A program made the position numbers and the translations under genes. The notes below the pieces were generated by a model, which worked only from the letters and a program-made list of their open reading frames with translations, ran no database searches and was not told the origin of the DNA. Positions 42,463 through 51,167 of a stretch of 57,689 nucleotides of DNA are shown piece after piece. Source of the stretch: JAFGJQ01 sp052034525 (GTDB lineage: Bacteria > Planctomycetota > Phycisphaerae > UBA1845); contig JBPOIK010000039.1 in assembly GCA_052034525.1 (NCBI GenBank), forward strand, positions 1-57,689, written 5' to 3'. Numbering within the stretch: the first letter of the stretch is position 1; every line of letters starts with the position of its first letter.

Positions 42463-43878
42463 ATGGTCATGGGCAGTCTACGACAGGACGCGGAAGTGGC
42501 GGTCATCGGGGCCGGCCCCGGCGGATATGTGGCAGCGCTGCGGGCGGCGGATCTCGGCAAACAGGTCGTTCTCATCGAGGAACGGGACAAGCTCGGCGGA
42601 GTCTGTCTCACTGAAGGGTGTATTCCCTCCAAAGCCCTCATCACCGCGGTGGAGCTGGTGGAATCCGCCCGCAATGCCGAGAAGTTCGGCATCCGCTTCG
42701 GGCAGGCCTCGTTTGATCTGGCCGCTCTCCGGCAATGGACACAATCCGTCATCGACGGCCTGACCGGCGGCATTGACGGTCTGCTCAAACGCCGCGGCGT
42801 GGAAATCATTCGCGGTCGGGCCCGATTCGCCAACAACCAGTCGCTGCACATCGAGGGCTCGGACATCTCCGCGGTGGATTTCCGTCATTGCATCATCGCG
42901 ACCGGCTCGCGCATCAACGTGCTGCCCGCCGCTCTGGATCTTCCCGTCTGGTCATCCGCCGAGGCCCTCAAGCTCCCCGAAATTCCCAAGCGCCTCCTCG
43001 TCGTCGGAGGCGGCTACATCGGCCTGGAAATGGGGCTGGTCTACGCCGGACTGGGCGCCAAAGTCACCATGGTGGAGTTCTTCCCCAAGCTGCTCATGGG
43101 CGCCGATCAGGATCTGGTGGACATCATGCTTCGCTCCTGCAAAAGTCGTTTCGAGGCCATCCGGACGGAATCCAAGGTGATCGGACTCGAAAAGGCCGCC
43201 CATGGCTTTGCCGCCACCATCGAGCACAACGGCAAGAAGTCCAAGGAAGAGTTCGACCAGGTTCTGGTCGCCATCGGCCGCCGGCCGAACACCGACGATC
43301 TGGGCCTGGATCACACCAAAATCAGACCCGACGAGAAGGGGATTATCGAGGTCAGTGCCGAAGGTCGGACCGTCGAACCCCATATCTACGCCATCGGCGA
43401 CGTCACGCCCGGCCCGCCCCTGGCGCACAAGGCCAGCCGCGAGGGCAAGGTTGTGGCAGAGGTGCTGGCGGGAGAGCCGTCGGCCTTTGACAACCGCGCC
43501 ATACCGGCCGTCGTCTTCACGGATCCGGAGATCGCCTGGACCGGCCTGACCGAACAGGAAGCCAAACAGGAGGGCATTGCGGTGAACGTGGGGAAGTTTC
43601 CGCTCACCGCTCTGGGCCGGGCCCGTACCATGGGGCGAACCGACGGGTTGGTCAAAGTCCTGGCCGACCCGCAGACCAAACGCCTCCTCGGCGTGGGAAT
43701 GGTCGGCCCGCACGCTTCCGAGCTCATCGCCGAGGGCACGCTGGCCCTGGAAATGGGTGCGACCCTGGAAGACCTGATGGTGACCATCCATCCCCACCCG
43801 ACGATCTCGGAAGCAATCATGGAGGCGGCCGAAGCGGCGGCCGGCGCCGCCATCCACGTGGCCGCGCCGAAAAAGTGA
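42463..43878 (+). CDS. lpdA: Dihydrolipoyl dehydrogenase (E3)
   Basis: A 471-residue flavoprotein. The FAD motif is VAVIGAGPGGYVAALRA. The redox disulfide is in LGGVCLTEGCIPSKAL (Cys-x4-Cys). The NAD motif is LLVVGGGYIGLEMGLVYAGLG, with the GD box YAIGDVTPGP and the C-terminal active-site His-Glu in IHPHPTISEAIMEA. It reoxidises dihydrolipoyl-E2 and makes NADH. A GGAGG ten bases before the ATG at 42463 supports the start. It is 135 bases after the E2 gene, and its stop overlaps the lipoate ligase-like gene, so lipoylation and the complex are co-expressed. Confidence 0.95.
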   Translation: MVMGSLRQDAEVAVIGAGPGGYVAALRAADLGKQVVLIEERDKLGGVCLTEGCIPSKALITAVELVESARNAEKFGIRFGQASFDLAALRQWTQSVIDGLTGGIDGLLKRRGVEIIRGRARFANNQSLHIEGSDISAVDFRHCIIATGSRINVLPAALDLPVWSSAEALKLPEIPKRLLVVGGGYIGLEMGLVYAGLGAKVTMVEFFPKLLMGADQDLVDIMLRSCKSRFEAIRTESKVIGLEKAAHGFAATIEHNGKKSKEEFDQVLVAIGRRPNTDDLGLDHTKIRPDEKGIIEVSAEGRTVEPHIYAIGDVTPGPPLAHKASREGKVVAEVLAGEPSAFDNRAIPAVVFTDPEIAWTGLTEQEAKQEGIAVNVGKFPLTALGRARTMGRTDGLVKVLADPQTKRLLGVGMVGPHASELIAEGTLALEMGATLEDLMVTIHPHPTISEAIMEAAEAAAGAAIHVAAPKK

Positions 43879-44516
43879 ACACAGCCGCGGACCCGCCTCG
43901 ATTCGCGTACGACGACGACCTCATCCACGCGGCCCGCGCCGATGGGCAGACGCGCGTCCGCGTGTATCGTCTCCTGGAGACCGTGGTCGTGCTCGGCTCC
44001 GGCAGCCGGCCGGCGGTCGAGCTCTACGAGGACCGCTGCCACGCGGACGGCACTGCGGTTCTTCAGCGGCGCGGCGGCGGCTGCGCCGTGGTCATCGATC
44101 CGGGCAACGTGATTGTCTCGGTTGTCGCAACCGGGCTGCCGTTCGGTCGGCATCGCAGCCAATTCGACCGGCTTTCCGCCTGGCTGATTGACGGCCTGCG
44201 GCGGGTCGGCGCGGACGGCGTTTACCAGGCGGGCATCTGTGACCTGGTGCTGGGCAACCGCAAGATCGCCGGCGCCGCCATCTATCGCTCCAAGGATTTG
44301 CTCTATTATTCCGCCAGCCTGCTGGTCACCGCCGATCTGGATCGGATCGCCCGCTACCTGCGTCATCCTCCACGGGAACCCGAATACCGGGCCGGACGCG
44401 ATCATCGCGCCTTTCTTACCACGCTCGCCGCCGCCCTGCCGGGCCTCGCCGACGCCGCGGACCCGGCGTCCTTTGCCCAGGCTCTCCGAGAGACCCTCCA
44501 CCCTCCGGTTCTGTGA
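43875..44516 (+). CDS. Lipoate-protein ligase / octanoyltransferase-like protein (LplA/LipM fold)
   Basis: A 213-residue biotinyl/lipoyl-transferase fold protein, shorter than typical LplA (about 330) and without its C-terminal accessory domain. It has VVVLGSGSRPAVEL, the RRGGGCAVVIDPGNV loop, and GICDLVLGNRKIAGAAIYRSKDLLYY with the conserved ligase/transferase lysine in NRKIAG. The start GTG at 43875 overlaps the E3 stop in a GTGA arrangement. Its place at the end of the E1-E2-E3 operon strongly suggests it attaches lipoate or octanoate to the E2 encoded there. Whether it uses free lipoate with ATP or octanoyl-ACP cannot be read from sequence. Confidence 0.82.
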   Translation: MNTAADPPRFAYDDDLIHAARADGQTRVRVYRLLETVVVLGSGSRPAVELYEDRCHADGTAVLQRRGGGCAVVIDPGNVIVSVVATGLPFGRHRSQFDRLSAWLIDGLRRVGADGVYQAGICDLVLGNRKIAGAAIYRSKDLLYYSASLLVTADLDRIARYLRHPPREPEYRAGRDHRAFLTTLAAALPGLADAADPASFAQALRETLHPPVL

Positions 44517-44816
44517 AAGCTTCTGCGCGCACCGTGTGCCCCTGAAGCGGTGACCGGACCCCAGATTGTGATTCACATCCGGACGACGGCGCCCTCCGCG
44601 GAGCCCCTCCCCGGCCCGACCGGCCGCCACGGTCAGCGTGTCGTCGTGCGGGGCTTGCGAATCGGAACGTCCGAGCCTACAAATACACGGTGTCTTTCCT
44701 CGTCATTTCGGGGAAAGGACTCGTGGCACCGGCCGCCGTAGCGGGACCGCTCGCTTCTGTGCGACCGGTTGGTTTTGTAGGGCCGGCGTTCCGGCCGGTC
44801 CGAAGGTTCAGAGACT
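44517..44816. other. Intergenic region with a REP-like palindrome
   Basis: 300 bases between the lipoate ligase-like gene and the next gene. No gene is visible. Near its end GGCCGG-CGTT-CCGGCC (44781-44796) forms a six-bp palindrome within TGTAGGGCCGGCGTTCC, a phrase of the dispersed planctomycete type. It sits only 20 bases before the next start, so it could form a hairpin in the mRNA leader. Confidence 0.5.
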
Positions 44817-45866
44817 ATGGATCGCAAAGAAATCGTCCGACGGGCCATCACGTTCCAGAACCCTCCGCGCCTGCCCATGAAGTTCGACGTTGTCGGAGTC
44901 AACGACTGCTACGACGTCTGGACCCCGGACCCTTCCGGCTGGTCCTTCGACTTCGAGCAGCGAATGCACGACGAATGGGGCTGCCTCTGGGGCAAGAGTG
45001 AAGTCTCCAACTCCGGTCAGGTCATCGATCACCCCCTGAAGGACTGGGCGGATCTGGATTCCTACAAGTGGCCCGATCCGGACCACCCCGCCCGCTATGA
45101 AGGTTTCGAGGCGCAGGTCGCCGGCGCGGAGGATCGTTTCGTGATGTTCTGCTTCGGGCAGGGCATCTGGGAGCGCCTGCATATGCTCCGCGGCATGGAA
45201 AACGCCTTCATGGACTTCTACACGGAGCCCCAGGCCGTCCACGAGGTCATCGATCGCGTGCTGGACCATCACATCCGCGTGTTTCGCAACTGCATGAGCA
45301 TCGCCGGCAATCGCATTCACGCGGCGGCGATGGCCGACGACTGGGGTGTGCAGGATCGCGCCTTCATCAGCGTGGATATGTTCCGCGAGTTCTTCAAACC
45401 CGCCTACAAGAAATGGTTCGACGCCATCAAGGCGGCCGGCTGCCACACCTGGATGCACTCCTGCGGCCGCATCAACGACCTGGTGGAAGACCTGATCGAC
45501 GTCGGCCTCGAAGTCATCAACAACCAGCAGCCCAACACGGTCGGCATCGATGAGTTCGGCGGGCGCTATCGCGGGCGGATCTGCTTCGAGGCCATCGTGG
45601 ACACCCAGAACACCCTGCCTCGCGGCACGTACGACGAGATCCGGGCCGAGGCCCACCATCTGCTGGACGCCTACGGAACCCCCAACGGCGGCTTCATCGC
45701 CAGCGATTACAACGACGCCGAGGCCATCGGCGTCACCTACGATCGCCGGCTGGTCATGTTCGAGGCATTCGCCGAAAAGGGTGGGTACCCCCACTACAAG
45801 GAGATTCTCGCACGGGCCGAAAAGCCGCTGGCCGGCCATTCCTGGGGCCGGGCCACCACCGGCTGA
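44817..45866 (+). CDS. Uroporphyrinogen decarboxylase-superfamily protein (MtaA/HemE-like)
   Basis: A 349-residue TIM-barrel protein of the URO-D family. It has the family opening RKEIVRRAITFQNPPRLPM, FGQGIWERLHMLRGMEN, AMADDWGVQDRAFIS, the C-terminal metal-type segment TWMHSCGRINDLVEDLIDVG, and FEAIVDTQNTLPRGTYDEI. This type is closer to the corrinoid methyltransferase/unknown members than to true HemE: I do not see the HemE N-terminal signature that binds uroporphyrinogen. It is probably a cytoplasmic methyl-transfer or unknown enzyme. No corrinoid protein gene is adjacent. GAAGG before the ATG supports the start. Confidence 0.85.
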   Translation: MDRKEIVRRAITFQNPPRLPMKFDVVGVNDCYDVWTPDPSGWSFDFEQRMHDEWGCLWGKSEVSNSGQVIDHPLKDWADLDSYKWPDPDHPARYEGFEAQVAGAEDRFVMFCFGQGIWERLHMLRGMENAFMDFYTEPQAVHEVIDRVLDHHIRVFRNCMSIAGNRIHAAAMADDWGVQDRAFISVDMFREFFKPAYKKWFDAIKAAGCHTWMHSCGRINDLVEDLIDVGLEVINNQQPNTVGIDEFGGRYRGRICFEAIVDTQNTLPRGTYDEIRAEAHHLLDAYGTPNGGFIASDYNDAEAIGVTYDRRLVMFEAFAEKGGYPHYKEILARAEKPLAGHSWGRATTG

Positions 45867-45983
45867 CGGGGCTTCCGCCCCCCCGCTTGCGATCTTCGAC
45901 GCGCGGAACCCAAGCTGCTACAATCCGCGGTGGCAAGAAACGACACCGCGCACTCAGGGCCTCGGGCCCGGCAGGATCAGAAA

Positions 45984-46457
45984 ATGGGCGAACTCAAAGT
46001 GGCGCCGGACGTGCTCTCGCTGCTGGTGTGCGATCAGATCATCACGGATCGCATCACGGGCAAACAGTCGCTGATCGGCCTGTTCAGCACCATCCACACG
46101 TTCCGGTTTCCCGTCACCCACCCACAGCTCTGCGTACACGTCTCTCTCACCGACGGCCACGGACCGACGCCCATCACCATCCGCGTTGTGGATGCCAATG
46201 AAGCCCGTCAGCCCATCGTGCAGGGCACGGGCACCGTCGAGTTCAAAAACCCAAGGGCCATCGCGAACCTCGCCCTCCAATTCCACGGCCTGACATTCCC
46301 GGAACCGGGCGAATACCGCGTCCAGCTTTTCAGCGGCCACGAACTGCTCCGGGAGGCCCGCCTTATCCTTCTGCTGGCCAAGCCCAACCCCGGCGCCGTG
46401 GGTCCGCCCGGCCCGCCGCCCCTTTTCACGGATCCCCCCGACGGCCCCCCGGCCTGA
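45984..46457 (+). CDS. DUF6941 family protein
   Basis: A 157-residue protein. LSLLVCDQIITDRITGKQSLIGLFSTIH near the start, then FPVTHPQLCVHVSLTDG and LTFPEPGEYRVQLFSGHELL, match the DUF6941 pattern, a beta-sandwich family of unknown function common in planctomycetes. The C-terminus is Pro-rich. Start ATG 45984 is chosen because the conserved region begins eight residues later; an in-frame start at 45930 would add a polar stretch. About 190 bases separate it from the bactofilin gene. Confidence 0.75.
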   Translation: MGELKVAPDVLSLLVCDQIITDRITGKQSLIGLFSTIHTFRFPVTHPQLCVHVSLTDGHGPTPITIRVVDANEARQPIVQGTGTVEFKNPRAIANLALQFHGLTFPEPGEYRVQLFSGHELLREARLILLLAKPNPGAVGPPGPPPLFTDPPDGPPA

Positions 46458-46528
46458 CACCCCCGTCGTCGGCGACTCCCGCCGTGCCGGCACGCCTGTT
46501 TTCTGCCCTGGGAGGCCCGCGTTTTTTC

Positions 46529-46558
46529 TCGACTTGCCCCCCCTCACTTTCCGATAAA
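46529..46558 (+). promoter_or_regulatory. Weak promoter candidate upstream of the bactofilin gene
   Basis: TCGACT (46529-46534), an 18-base spacer and GATAAA (46553-46558). Each box matches four of six consensus bases. The leader would be about 85 bases. Confidence 0.25.
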
Positions 46559-46651
46559 CCGGGAAGCAATCGCGTTATCGGAACGTTACGTGCGATCCGG
46601 ACGGGGGTTCCCCGACCAGCATTCGTTCAAGAGTACAGGAGGTCCTAACCA

Positions 46652-47104
46652 ATGTCGGAACGGAACTTTGGGAACGATTACCCCACAACCATCGGCGCCG
46701 ATGCCAGCTTCAAGGGCGAGCTCAAATTCGACCAGAGTGTCCGACTGCTCGGCCGTTTTGAAGGCTCCATCGAGACGAAGGGCAACCTTTTCGTCGCCGA
46801 AGGCGCTTCCCTTGAAGGCGAGGTCAAGGCCGGTGACATCACTGTCGACGGAAATATCAAGGGAAACCTGAACGCCTCCGGAAAGGTCTGCCTCAGCGCA
46901 TCCTCCAATCTCGAGGGTGACCTGAACGTCTCCCGCCTGGAGGTCGCAGACGGCGCGGTGTTCATCGGACGCTGCGTGGTCGGAGCGAACAACCAGAATC
47001 GCGCGCCGGCCTCCATCGGCGGCTCGACTCCGATCAAGCCGTCGATCCCTCCGGACGCGCCGCGAGACAAGGGAATCCCCCAGCCGGCGATGATCAAAAA
47101 GTGA
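46652..47104 (+). CDS. Bactofilin (polymer-forming cytoskeletal protein)
   Basis: A 150-residue protein with the bactofilin beta-helix at about 15-110: TTIGADASFKGELKF, RLLGRFEGSIETKGNLFVAEGAS, EGEVKAGDITVDGNIKGNL and LEGDLNVSRLEVADGAVFIG. Bactofilins polymerise without nucleotide and organise cell shape, stalks or polar structures under the membrane. The C-terminal 40 residues are a Pro-rich tail. AGGAGGTCCTAACCA before the ATG fixes the start. The next gene is a second, larger bactofilin variant, about 207 bases on. Confidence 0.92.
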   Translation: MSERNFGNDYPTTIGADASFKGELKFDQSVRLLGRFEGSIETKGNLFVAEGASLEGEVKAGDITVDGNIKGNLNASGKVCLSASSNLEGDLNVSRLEVADGAVFIGRCVVGANNQNRAPASIGGSTPIKPSIPPDAPRDKGIPQPAMIKK

Positions 47105-47311
47105 TTCGGGGACGAACGGTCAGGAGATTCCCCCAACTCGCCCGGGCGGACGCCACCGGCCCGCTGAAACGCCGCTGGACGATCGCCCGTCGACTCGGTG
47201 GGCCCGCCGTTCCGGATCACCCTCCCCCCCGCGGATGGGCAAATCCGGCACGGCGGGCCGCACCGGCCAGGAGGTTCGCGAACCTGGAACCGACGACACG
47301 AGCAACGCATC

Positions 47312-47788
47312 ATGTTTGTAAAGCTCAGGTCTGAAAAAGGCGGCGACGCGAACAATCCGAAGGGTGAGATGACCCCCACCCTCGCCGTACAGACCCGCCA
47401 GATCATCTGCATCCACTGCGGCGGACACAACGAGGTCGGTCTCAAGGCCATGTCCGTCTTCTGCAAGCACTGCAGCCGCCGCCTCGTCGTCGAGGATTTT
47501 CAGATCAAGGGCTTTCACGCCGCTCGCTCGTTCGACACCTGCGGAGACGTCATCGTCGAAAAACGCGGCCAGCTCGCCGCGTTCGTCCGTGCCAAGAACC
47601 TTGTCGTCCGGGGCAAGGTCAAAGGCGACGTCGAGGCCCGTGGCCGGGTTGAAATCAGCCGGACCGGCGAAGTCCGGGGAAACGTCACCGCGCCCGCCCT
47701 CGTCGTCGAGACCGGCGGCATGATCGATGGCCAGGTTCGCATCGGCCAGCCCCCCAACCGCCCCAGCCCCGACCCCTGCCCGCCCTGA
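47312..47788 (+). CDS. Bactofilin-like protein with N-terminal zinc ribbon
   Basis: A 158-residue protein. Residues about 30-60 are a zinc ribbon, CIHCGGHNEVGLKAMSVFCKHC, with two CxxC pairs. Residues about 75-145 are a bactofilin beta-helix: GDVIVEKRGQLAAFVRAKNL, VRGKVKGDVEARGRVEI and GEVRGNVTAPALVVETGGMIDGQVRIG, written in pieces. The tail is Pro-rich. The ATG at 47312 was chosen because the region upstream in frame is Pro/Arg-rich and lacks domain character. It probably co-polymerises with or caps the bactofilin encoded before it; the ribbon could bind a partner or nucleic acid. Confidence 0.85.
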   Translation: MFVKLRSEKGGDANNPKGEMTPTLAVQTRQIICIHCGGHNEVGLKAMSVFCKHCSRRLVVEDFQIKGFHAARSFDTCGDVIVEKRGQLAAFVRAKNLVVRGKVKGDVEARGRVEISRTGEVRGNVTAPALVVETGGMIDGQVRIGQPPNRPSPDPCPP

Positions 47789-48125
47789 CCACGCCCGGAC
47801 GCTCCCACCGGCCAAATCGTCCCAGTATGTATGACCGAGCGCGTGCACTCACCGAGCGTGTACTGTCCCGACGCACCGTGACTCGATACTCCGTCGACCG
47901 CCCAAAGCGGGGCCAAGCAGATTCCGCCGGGTATCGCCGGCAACAAGTGGAGACTGCCGCCGCGGCCCCCGCACACATTATCGGTCCCACCGCGCCGTAA
48001 TCGTCCTGCCCCGTCGATTTCCCGATAGGATCAGCAGCGATCCGGACGCCCCAACCGGCTCGGGCGTTGTCGGCCGACGACCCTGCACGCATCAGCCGCG
48101 CTGCGCGTGTTCGCGGGAATTGTGG
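47789..48125. other. Intergenic region, no feature seen
   Basis: About 337 bases between the second bactofilin gene and the HD-GYP-like gene. I see no credible gene, hairpin with T-run or repeat here. Confidence 0.4.
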
Positions 48126-49376
48126 ATGCCGCTTTACCTGCAACCCGAAGAGCTCGAACCCGGCATGCGGCTGGCCAAGCCGGTCATCTGCGACCGCAAA
48201 GTGTTGCTGCCGGCCGGCCGAGTGCTCAACCCGGTCGAGATCGATAACCTGCGCAAGCGGTATCCGCGGGCAACCGTTTACATTCTGGATCCCGTGCTGG
48301 ATGAATGGACCCGCTTCCAGGACGACACCCGGGACAGCGCGGTCGCCCTGACGGCACGGGAGAAACTGGTGGACGCCTTGTCCGGTGTCCGCGAGAAGTT
48401 CGCCTCCCGCATGTCCCTGCGGGGCATGTCGCTGCGCGGCGTGCATGAGGCTCTGGCGTATATTACCCAGTATCTTCAGCAGCATCCGGACGCCGCCGCA
48501 CTGGTCATCCCGCCGGGCAGGGAGGGCAGCTACCTCATCGAACACGCGGCCAACGTATTTTACCTGAGCCTGCTCGTGGGCAACGCGGTTCGCGGCCTCG
48601 CGCAGCACGACCTCGCCCGGCGCAGCAATCTGCGCAGTTACAGCCGGGCCCGTTTCCCCGTGAACCTGACTCCGCTGGGCCTGGCCGCCCTGTTCATGGA
48701 CGTTTCCCTCTGGCCGCTGGAAGAGGTGTTCGAGCACCCCGGCCCGCTCTCCGCGGAAGAACGACAGATTGTCAGCAAGCATCCGGCCGCCAGCGCCGCC
48801 ATTCTGCCGCCCGACACGCCCGAGGCGGTCACGGAAGTCATCCTGCGACATCACGAGAATATGGACGGCACGGGCTACCCCGACGGCCTGGCCGGCGAGG
48901 CGATCCCCCTGTTCGCCAGAATTCTGCGCATCGCCGATGCCTTTGACGCCGCCACCAGCCGACGCGTGTTCCGCGAGGCGAAGTCCGCGCCGCGAACGCT
49001 CTGGGAGATGACCGTCGGACCCTATGCCCAGTTTTACGATCCGGTGGTGCTCAAAATCTTCGGCAGCGTCGTCCAGCCGTTCCCGATCGGCGCGAGAGTC
49101 CGTCTGGCTTGCGGGCGATACGGCGTGGTTGTCCGGTTCGGCGAACGGTATTCGCTGTTGCCGGAGATCATCATCGCCTTTGACGAAGAGGGCCGGCGCC
49201 TGCCGCGCAAAATGCTGGAAGGTCCGTACAAACTGGACCGCCGCACCGACATCCGCATCGCCGCCTACGAGGGCGAAGACATCAGCGACCTCTACAACAG
49301 CGGCACCTGGTATTCCAGCATCGAGATGCCGTATCCCGCTTCATTCGAAACGCTGTTCGAAAGCCTGTACCCCTGA
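48126..49376 (+). CDS. HD-GYP-domain protein with degenerate HD motif
   Basis: A 416-residue protein. The N-terminal 75 residues match the small domain found before many HD-GYP proteins (PEELEPGMRLAKPVI ... LLPAGRVLN). The HD-GYP domain spans about 100-290: an early His in EHAANVF, then LAALFMDVSLWPL where active enzymes have LLHDIGK, so the His of the HD dyad is Met191 while Asp192 remains. SKHPAASAAIL, the intact HHENMDGTGYPDGL (242-) and ARILRIADAFDAATS follow. A C-terminal region of about 110 residues has no clear domain. Active HD-GYP proteins hydrolyse cyclic di-GMP; this one may bind but not cut it. Start ATG 48126, with TTG 48120 as alternative. Confidence 0.82.
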   Translation: MPLYLQPEELEPGMRLAKPVICDRKVLLPAGRVLNPVEIDNLRKRYPRATVYILDPVLDEWTRFQDDTRDSAVALTAREKLVDALSGVREKFASRMSLRGMSLRGVHEALAYITQYLQQHPDAAALVIPPGREGSYLIEHAANVFYLSLLVGNAVRGLAQHDLARRSNLRSYSRARFPVNLTPLGLAALFMDVSLWPLEEVFEHPGPLSAEERQIVSKHPAASAAILPPDTPEAVTEVILRHHENMDGTGYPDGLAGEAIPLFARILRIADAFDAATSRRVFREAKSAPRTLWEMTVGPYAQFYDPVVLKIFGSVVQPFPIGARVRLACGRYGVVVRFGERYSLLPEIIIAFDEEGRRLPRKMLEGPYKLDRRTDIRIAAYEGEDISDLYNSGTWYSSIEMPYPASFETLFESLYP

Positions 49377-49528
49377 CGACGCGGGAAAGGAAGAACAGAC
49401 GAACGCGCTCGTCCGCCGCGGCCGGCTTGGCGCTCCATGCTGGTTCGGACGCCACAACAGCCCGGACCCGGCGCATCCGGCGCGCACTGCCCGGCCCCAC
49501 GCCGCAGCCCGCCAGGGGGTCTGCGATC

Positions 49529-51016
49529 TCAGCCTTCCATTTGTCGCTGGGCCAGTCGCTCTTCGATGAGCCGGCCTACCAGGCGAGGGTCGGCCTTGCC
49601 GCCGGAAATGCGCATCACCTGGCCGCGGAGATAGCCGGCGGCCTTCTGCGCTTTCTTGGGGTTGGCCGCCGCGTCGCGGACCGCCTGCTCGTTCTCGGCG
49701 AACGCCTGCGTCACCCAGGCGGCCGTCTGATCCGCATCCTGCACCTGCACCAGACCGAGCGTCTCCGCCAGAGCGGCGGGATCGTCCGTGGATTCGAGCA
49801 TCCGTTCGGCGATCTGCTTCGCCGCGGTGGCGCTGATCGTTCCGTCCGTGGTAAGCCGTGCCAGCCGGCCCATGCGCGTCGCGTCCACGTGCAGACCGGC
49901 CACCGTGACCCCGCGTTCGTTTGCCAGCGCGGACCACACGTTCACGAATTGCCGGGCAAGCGCTTCAGACGGCCCGCCCGCAGCCACGGCGGCCTCGAAC
50001 AGGTCGGCCGTCGCCCGATCCGCCACGATAATCTCCGCCTCCTTGGGCGAAATGCGCGAGTCCTTCTCCAGCCGGGCCTGCCGCACCCGCGGCAGTTCGG
50101 GCATCTGCCTGCGAACGCAATCGAGCCAGGTCGCGGTAATCTCCACGGGCGCCAGGTCGGGATCGGGGAAATAGCGGTAATCGTGGGCCGCCTCCTTGCC
50201 GCGCTGGAATTCCGTGACCCCGCGGTCGTCCAGCCAGCCGCGGTTTTCGTTCGGGCGCATGCCGAGCAGGTAGCCGTTGTCTCGCTGCCATTCTTCCACC
50301 TGGCGGCGCGCCTCATAAGCAACGGCCTCTCGCACACTGCGAAAGCTGTTGAGGTTTTTCACTTCGCTGATCGGGGTGCGGTACTCCGCTCCGTCCTTCG
50401 AGATGATCACGTTCACATTCGGTTCGAACCGCATCTGGCCCTTCTGCATATTGCCTTCGCTGGCTCCCAGGTACGTCACCAGCCGCTGGAGCTCCGTGGC
50501 GAACGCATAAGCCTGCTCGGCCGAGTGGATGTCCGGTTCCGTCACGATCTCCAGCAGCGGCGTCCCCGCCCGGTTCAGGTCCACCAGCGTGCAGCCGGGC
50601 GTATCGTGGATATTCTTGCCGGCATCCTCCTCCAGATGGGCCCGTCGGATGCGCACACGCCGGGTCTGCCCGTTGTCGTTCACGTCAAGGTATCCGTCGG
50701 CCGCCAGCGGCAGGTCGTTCTGGCTGATCTGGTAGTTCTTGGGCAGGTCGGGGTAGAAATAGCTTTTGCGGTCCCATCGAGTGAACGGGGCGATGCGGCA
50801 ATTCAGGGCCAGCCCCACCGCGATCGAATACTCGACGGCCTGCCGGTTCAGCACGGGCAGCGCGCCGGGCATGCCGGCGCAAACCGGACAGACGCGGCTG
50901 TTGGGGACGGCGGCGAACTCGACCGCGCAGCCGCAGAAAAGCTTGGTCCGCGTGGCCAACTGCACGTGAACCTCCATCCCTACCAGCACGCGCGTTGTGA
51001 TGCCGCCGCTGCTCAT
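49529..51016 (-). CDS. gatB: Aspartyl/glutamyl-tRNA amidotransferase subunit B
   Basis: A 495-residue protein of usual length. VLVGMEVHVQLATRTKLFCGC and RVCPVCAGMPGALPVLN include the zinc cysteines, then KSYFYPDLPKNYQISQ, IRRAHLEEDAGKNIH, DLNRAGTPLLEIVTEPD, GQMRFEPNVNVI, EVKNLNSFRSV and FPDPDLAPVEI. The C-terminal GatB/YqeY helical domain runs from about 330 on. With GatA and GatC it converts Glu-tRNA(Gln) and/or Asp-tRNA(Asn) to the amidated forms. gatA and gatC are not in the window, so the genes are dispersed. Start ATG 51016. Confidence 0.96.
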   Translation of the reverse strand: MSSGGITTRVLVGMEVHVQLATRTKLFCGCAVEFAAVPNSRVCPVCAGMPGALPVLNRQAVEYSIAVGLALNCRIAPFTRWDRKSYFYPDLPKNYQISQNDLPLAADGYLDVNDNGQTRRVRIRRAHLEEDAGKNIHDTPGCTLVDLNRAGTPLLEIVTEPDIHSAEQAYAFATELQRLVTYLGASEGNMQKGQMRFEPNVNVIISKDGAEYRTPISEVKNLNSFRSVREAVAYEARRQVEEWQRDNGYLLGMRPNENRGWLDDRGVTEFQRGKEAAHDYRYFPDPDLAPVEITATWLDCVRRQMPELPRVRQARLEKDSRISPKEAEIIVADRATADLFEAAVAAGGPSEALARQFVNVWSALANERGVTVAGLHVDATRMGRLARLTTDGTISATAAKQIAERMLESTDDPAALAETLGLVQVQDADQTAAWVTQAFAENEQAVRDAAANPKKAQKAAGYLRGQVMRISGGKADPRLVGRLIEERLAQRQMEG

Positions 51017-51167
51017 GAACTCACTCTCAACGCTCGACGTTGACGCAGGCCGCCAGCCGTCGGATTGTGACGGAAGCGCGTGTGTGGATCAAGTGGGGTT
51101 CGGATGCTGGCCGGGATGGGAATCCGACCGTGGCAGGCCGGCATCAGCGTCGCATCCGCCACCGAGA

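Noticed and set aside
44817..45866. True hemE (uroporphyrinogen decarboxylase)
   Set aside because: The N-terminal substrate-binding signature of HemE was not seen, and the HSCGR segment fits other URO-D superfamily members better.
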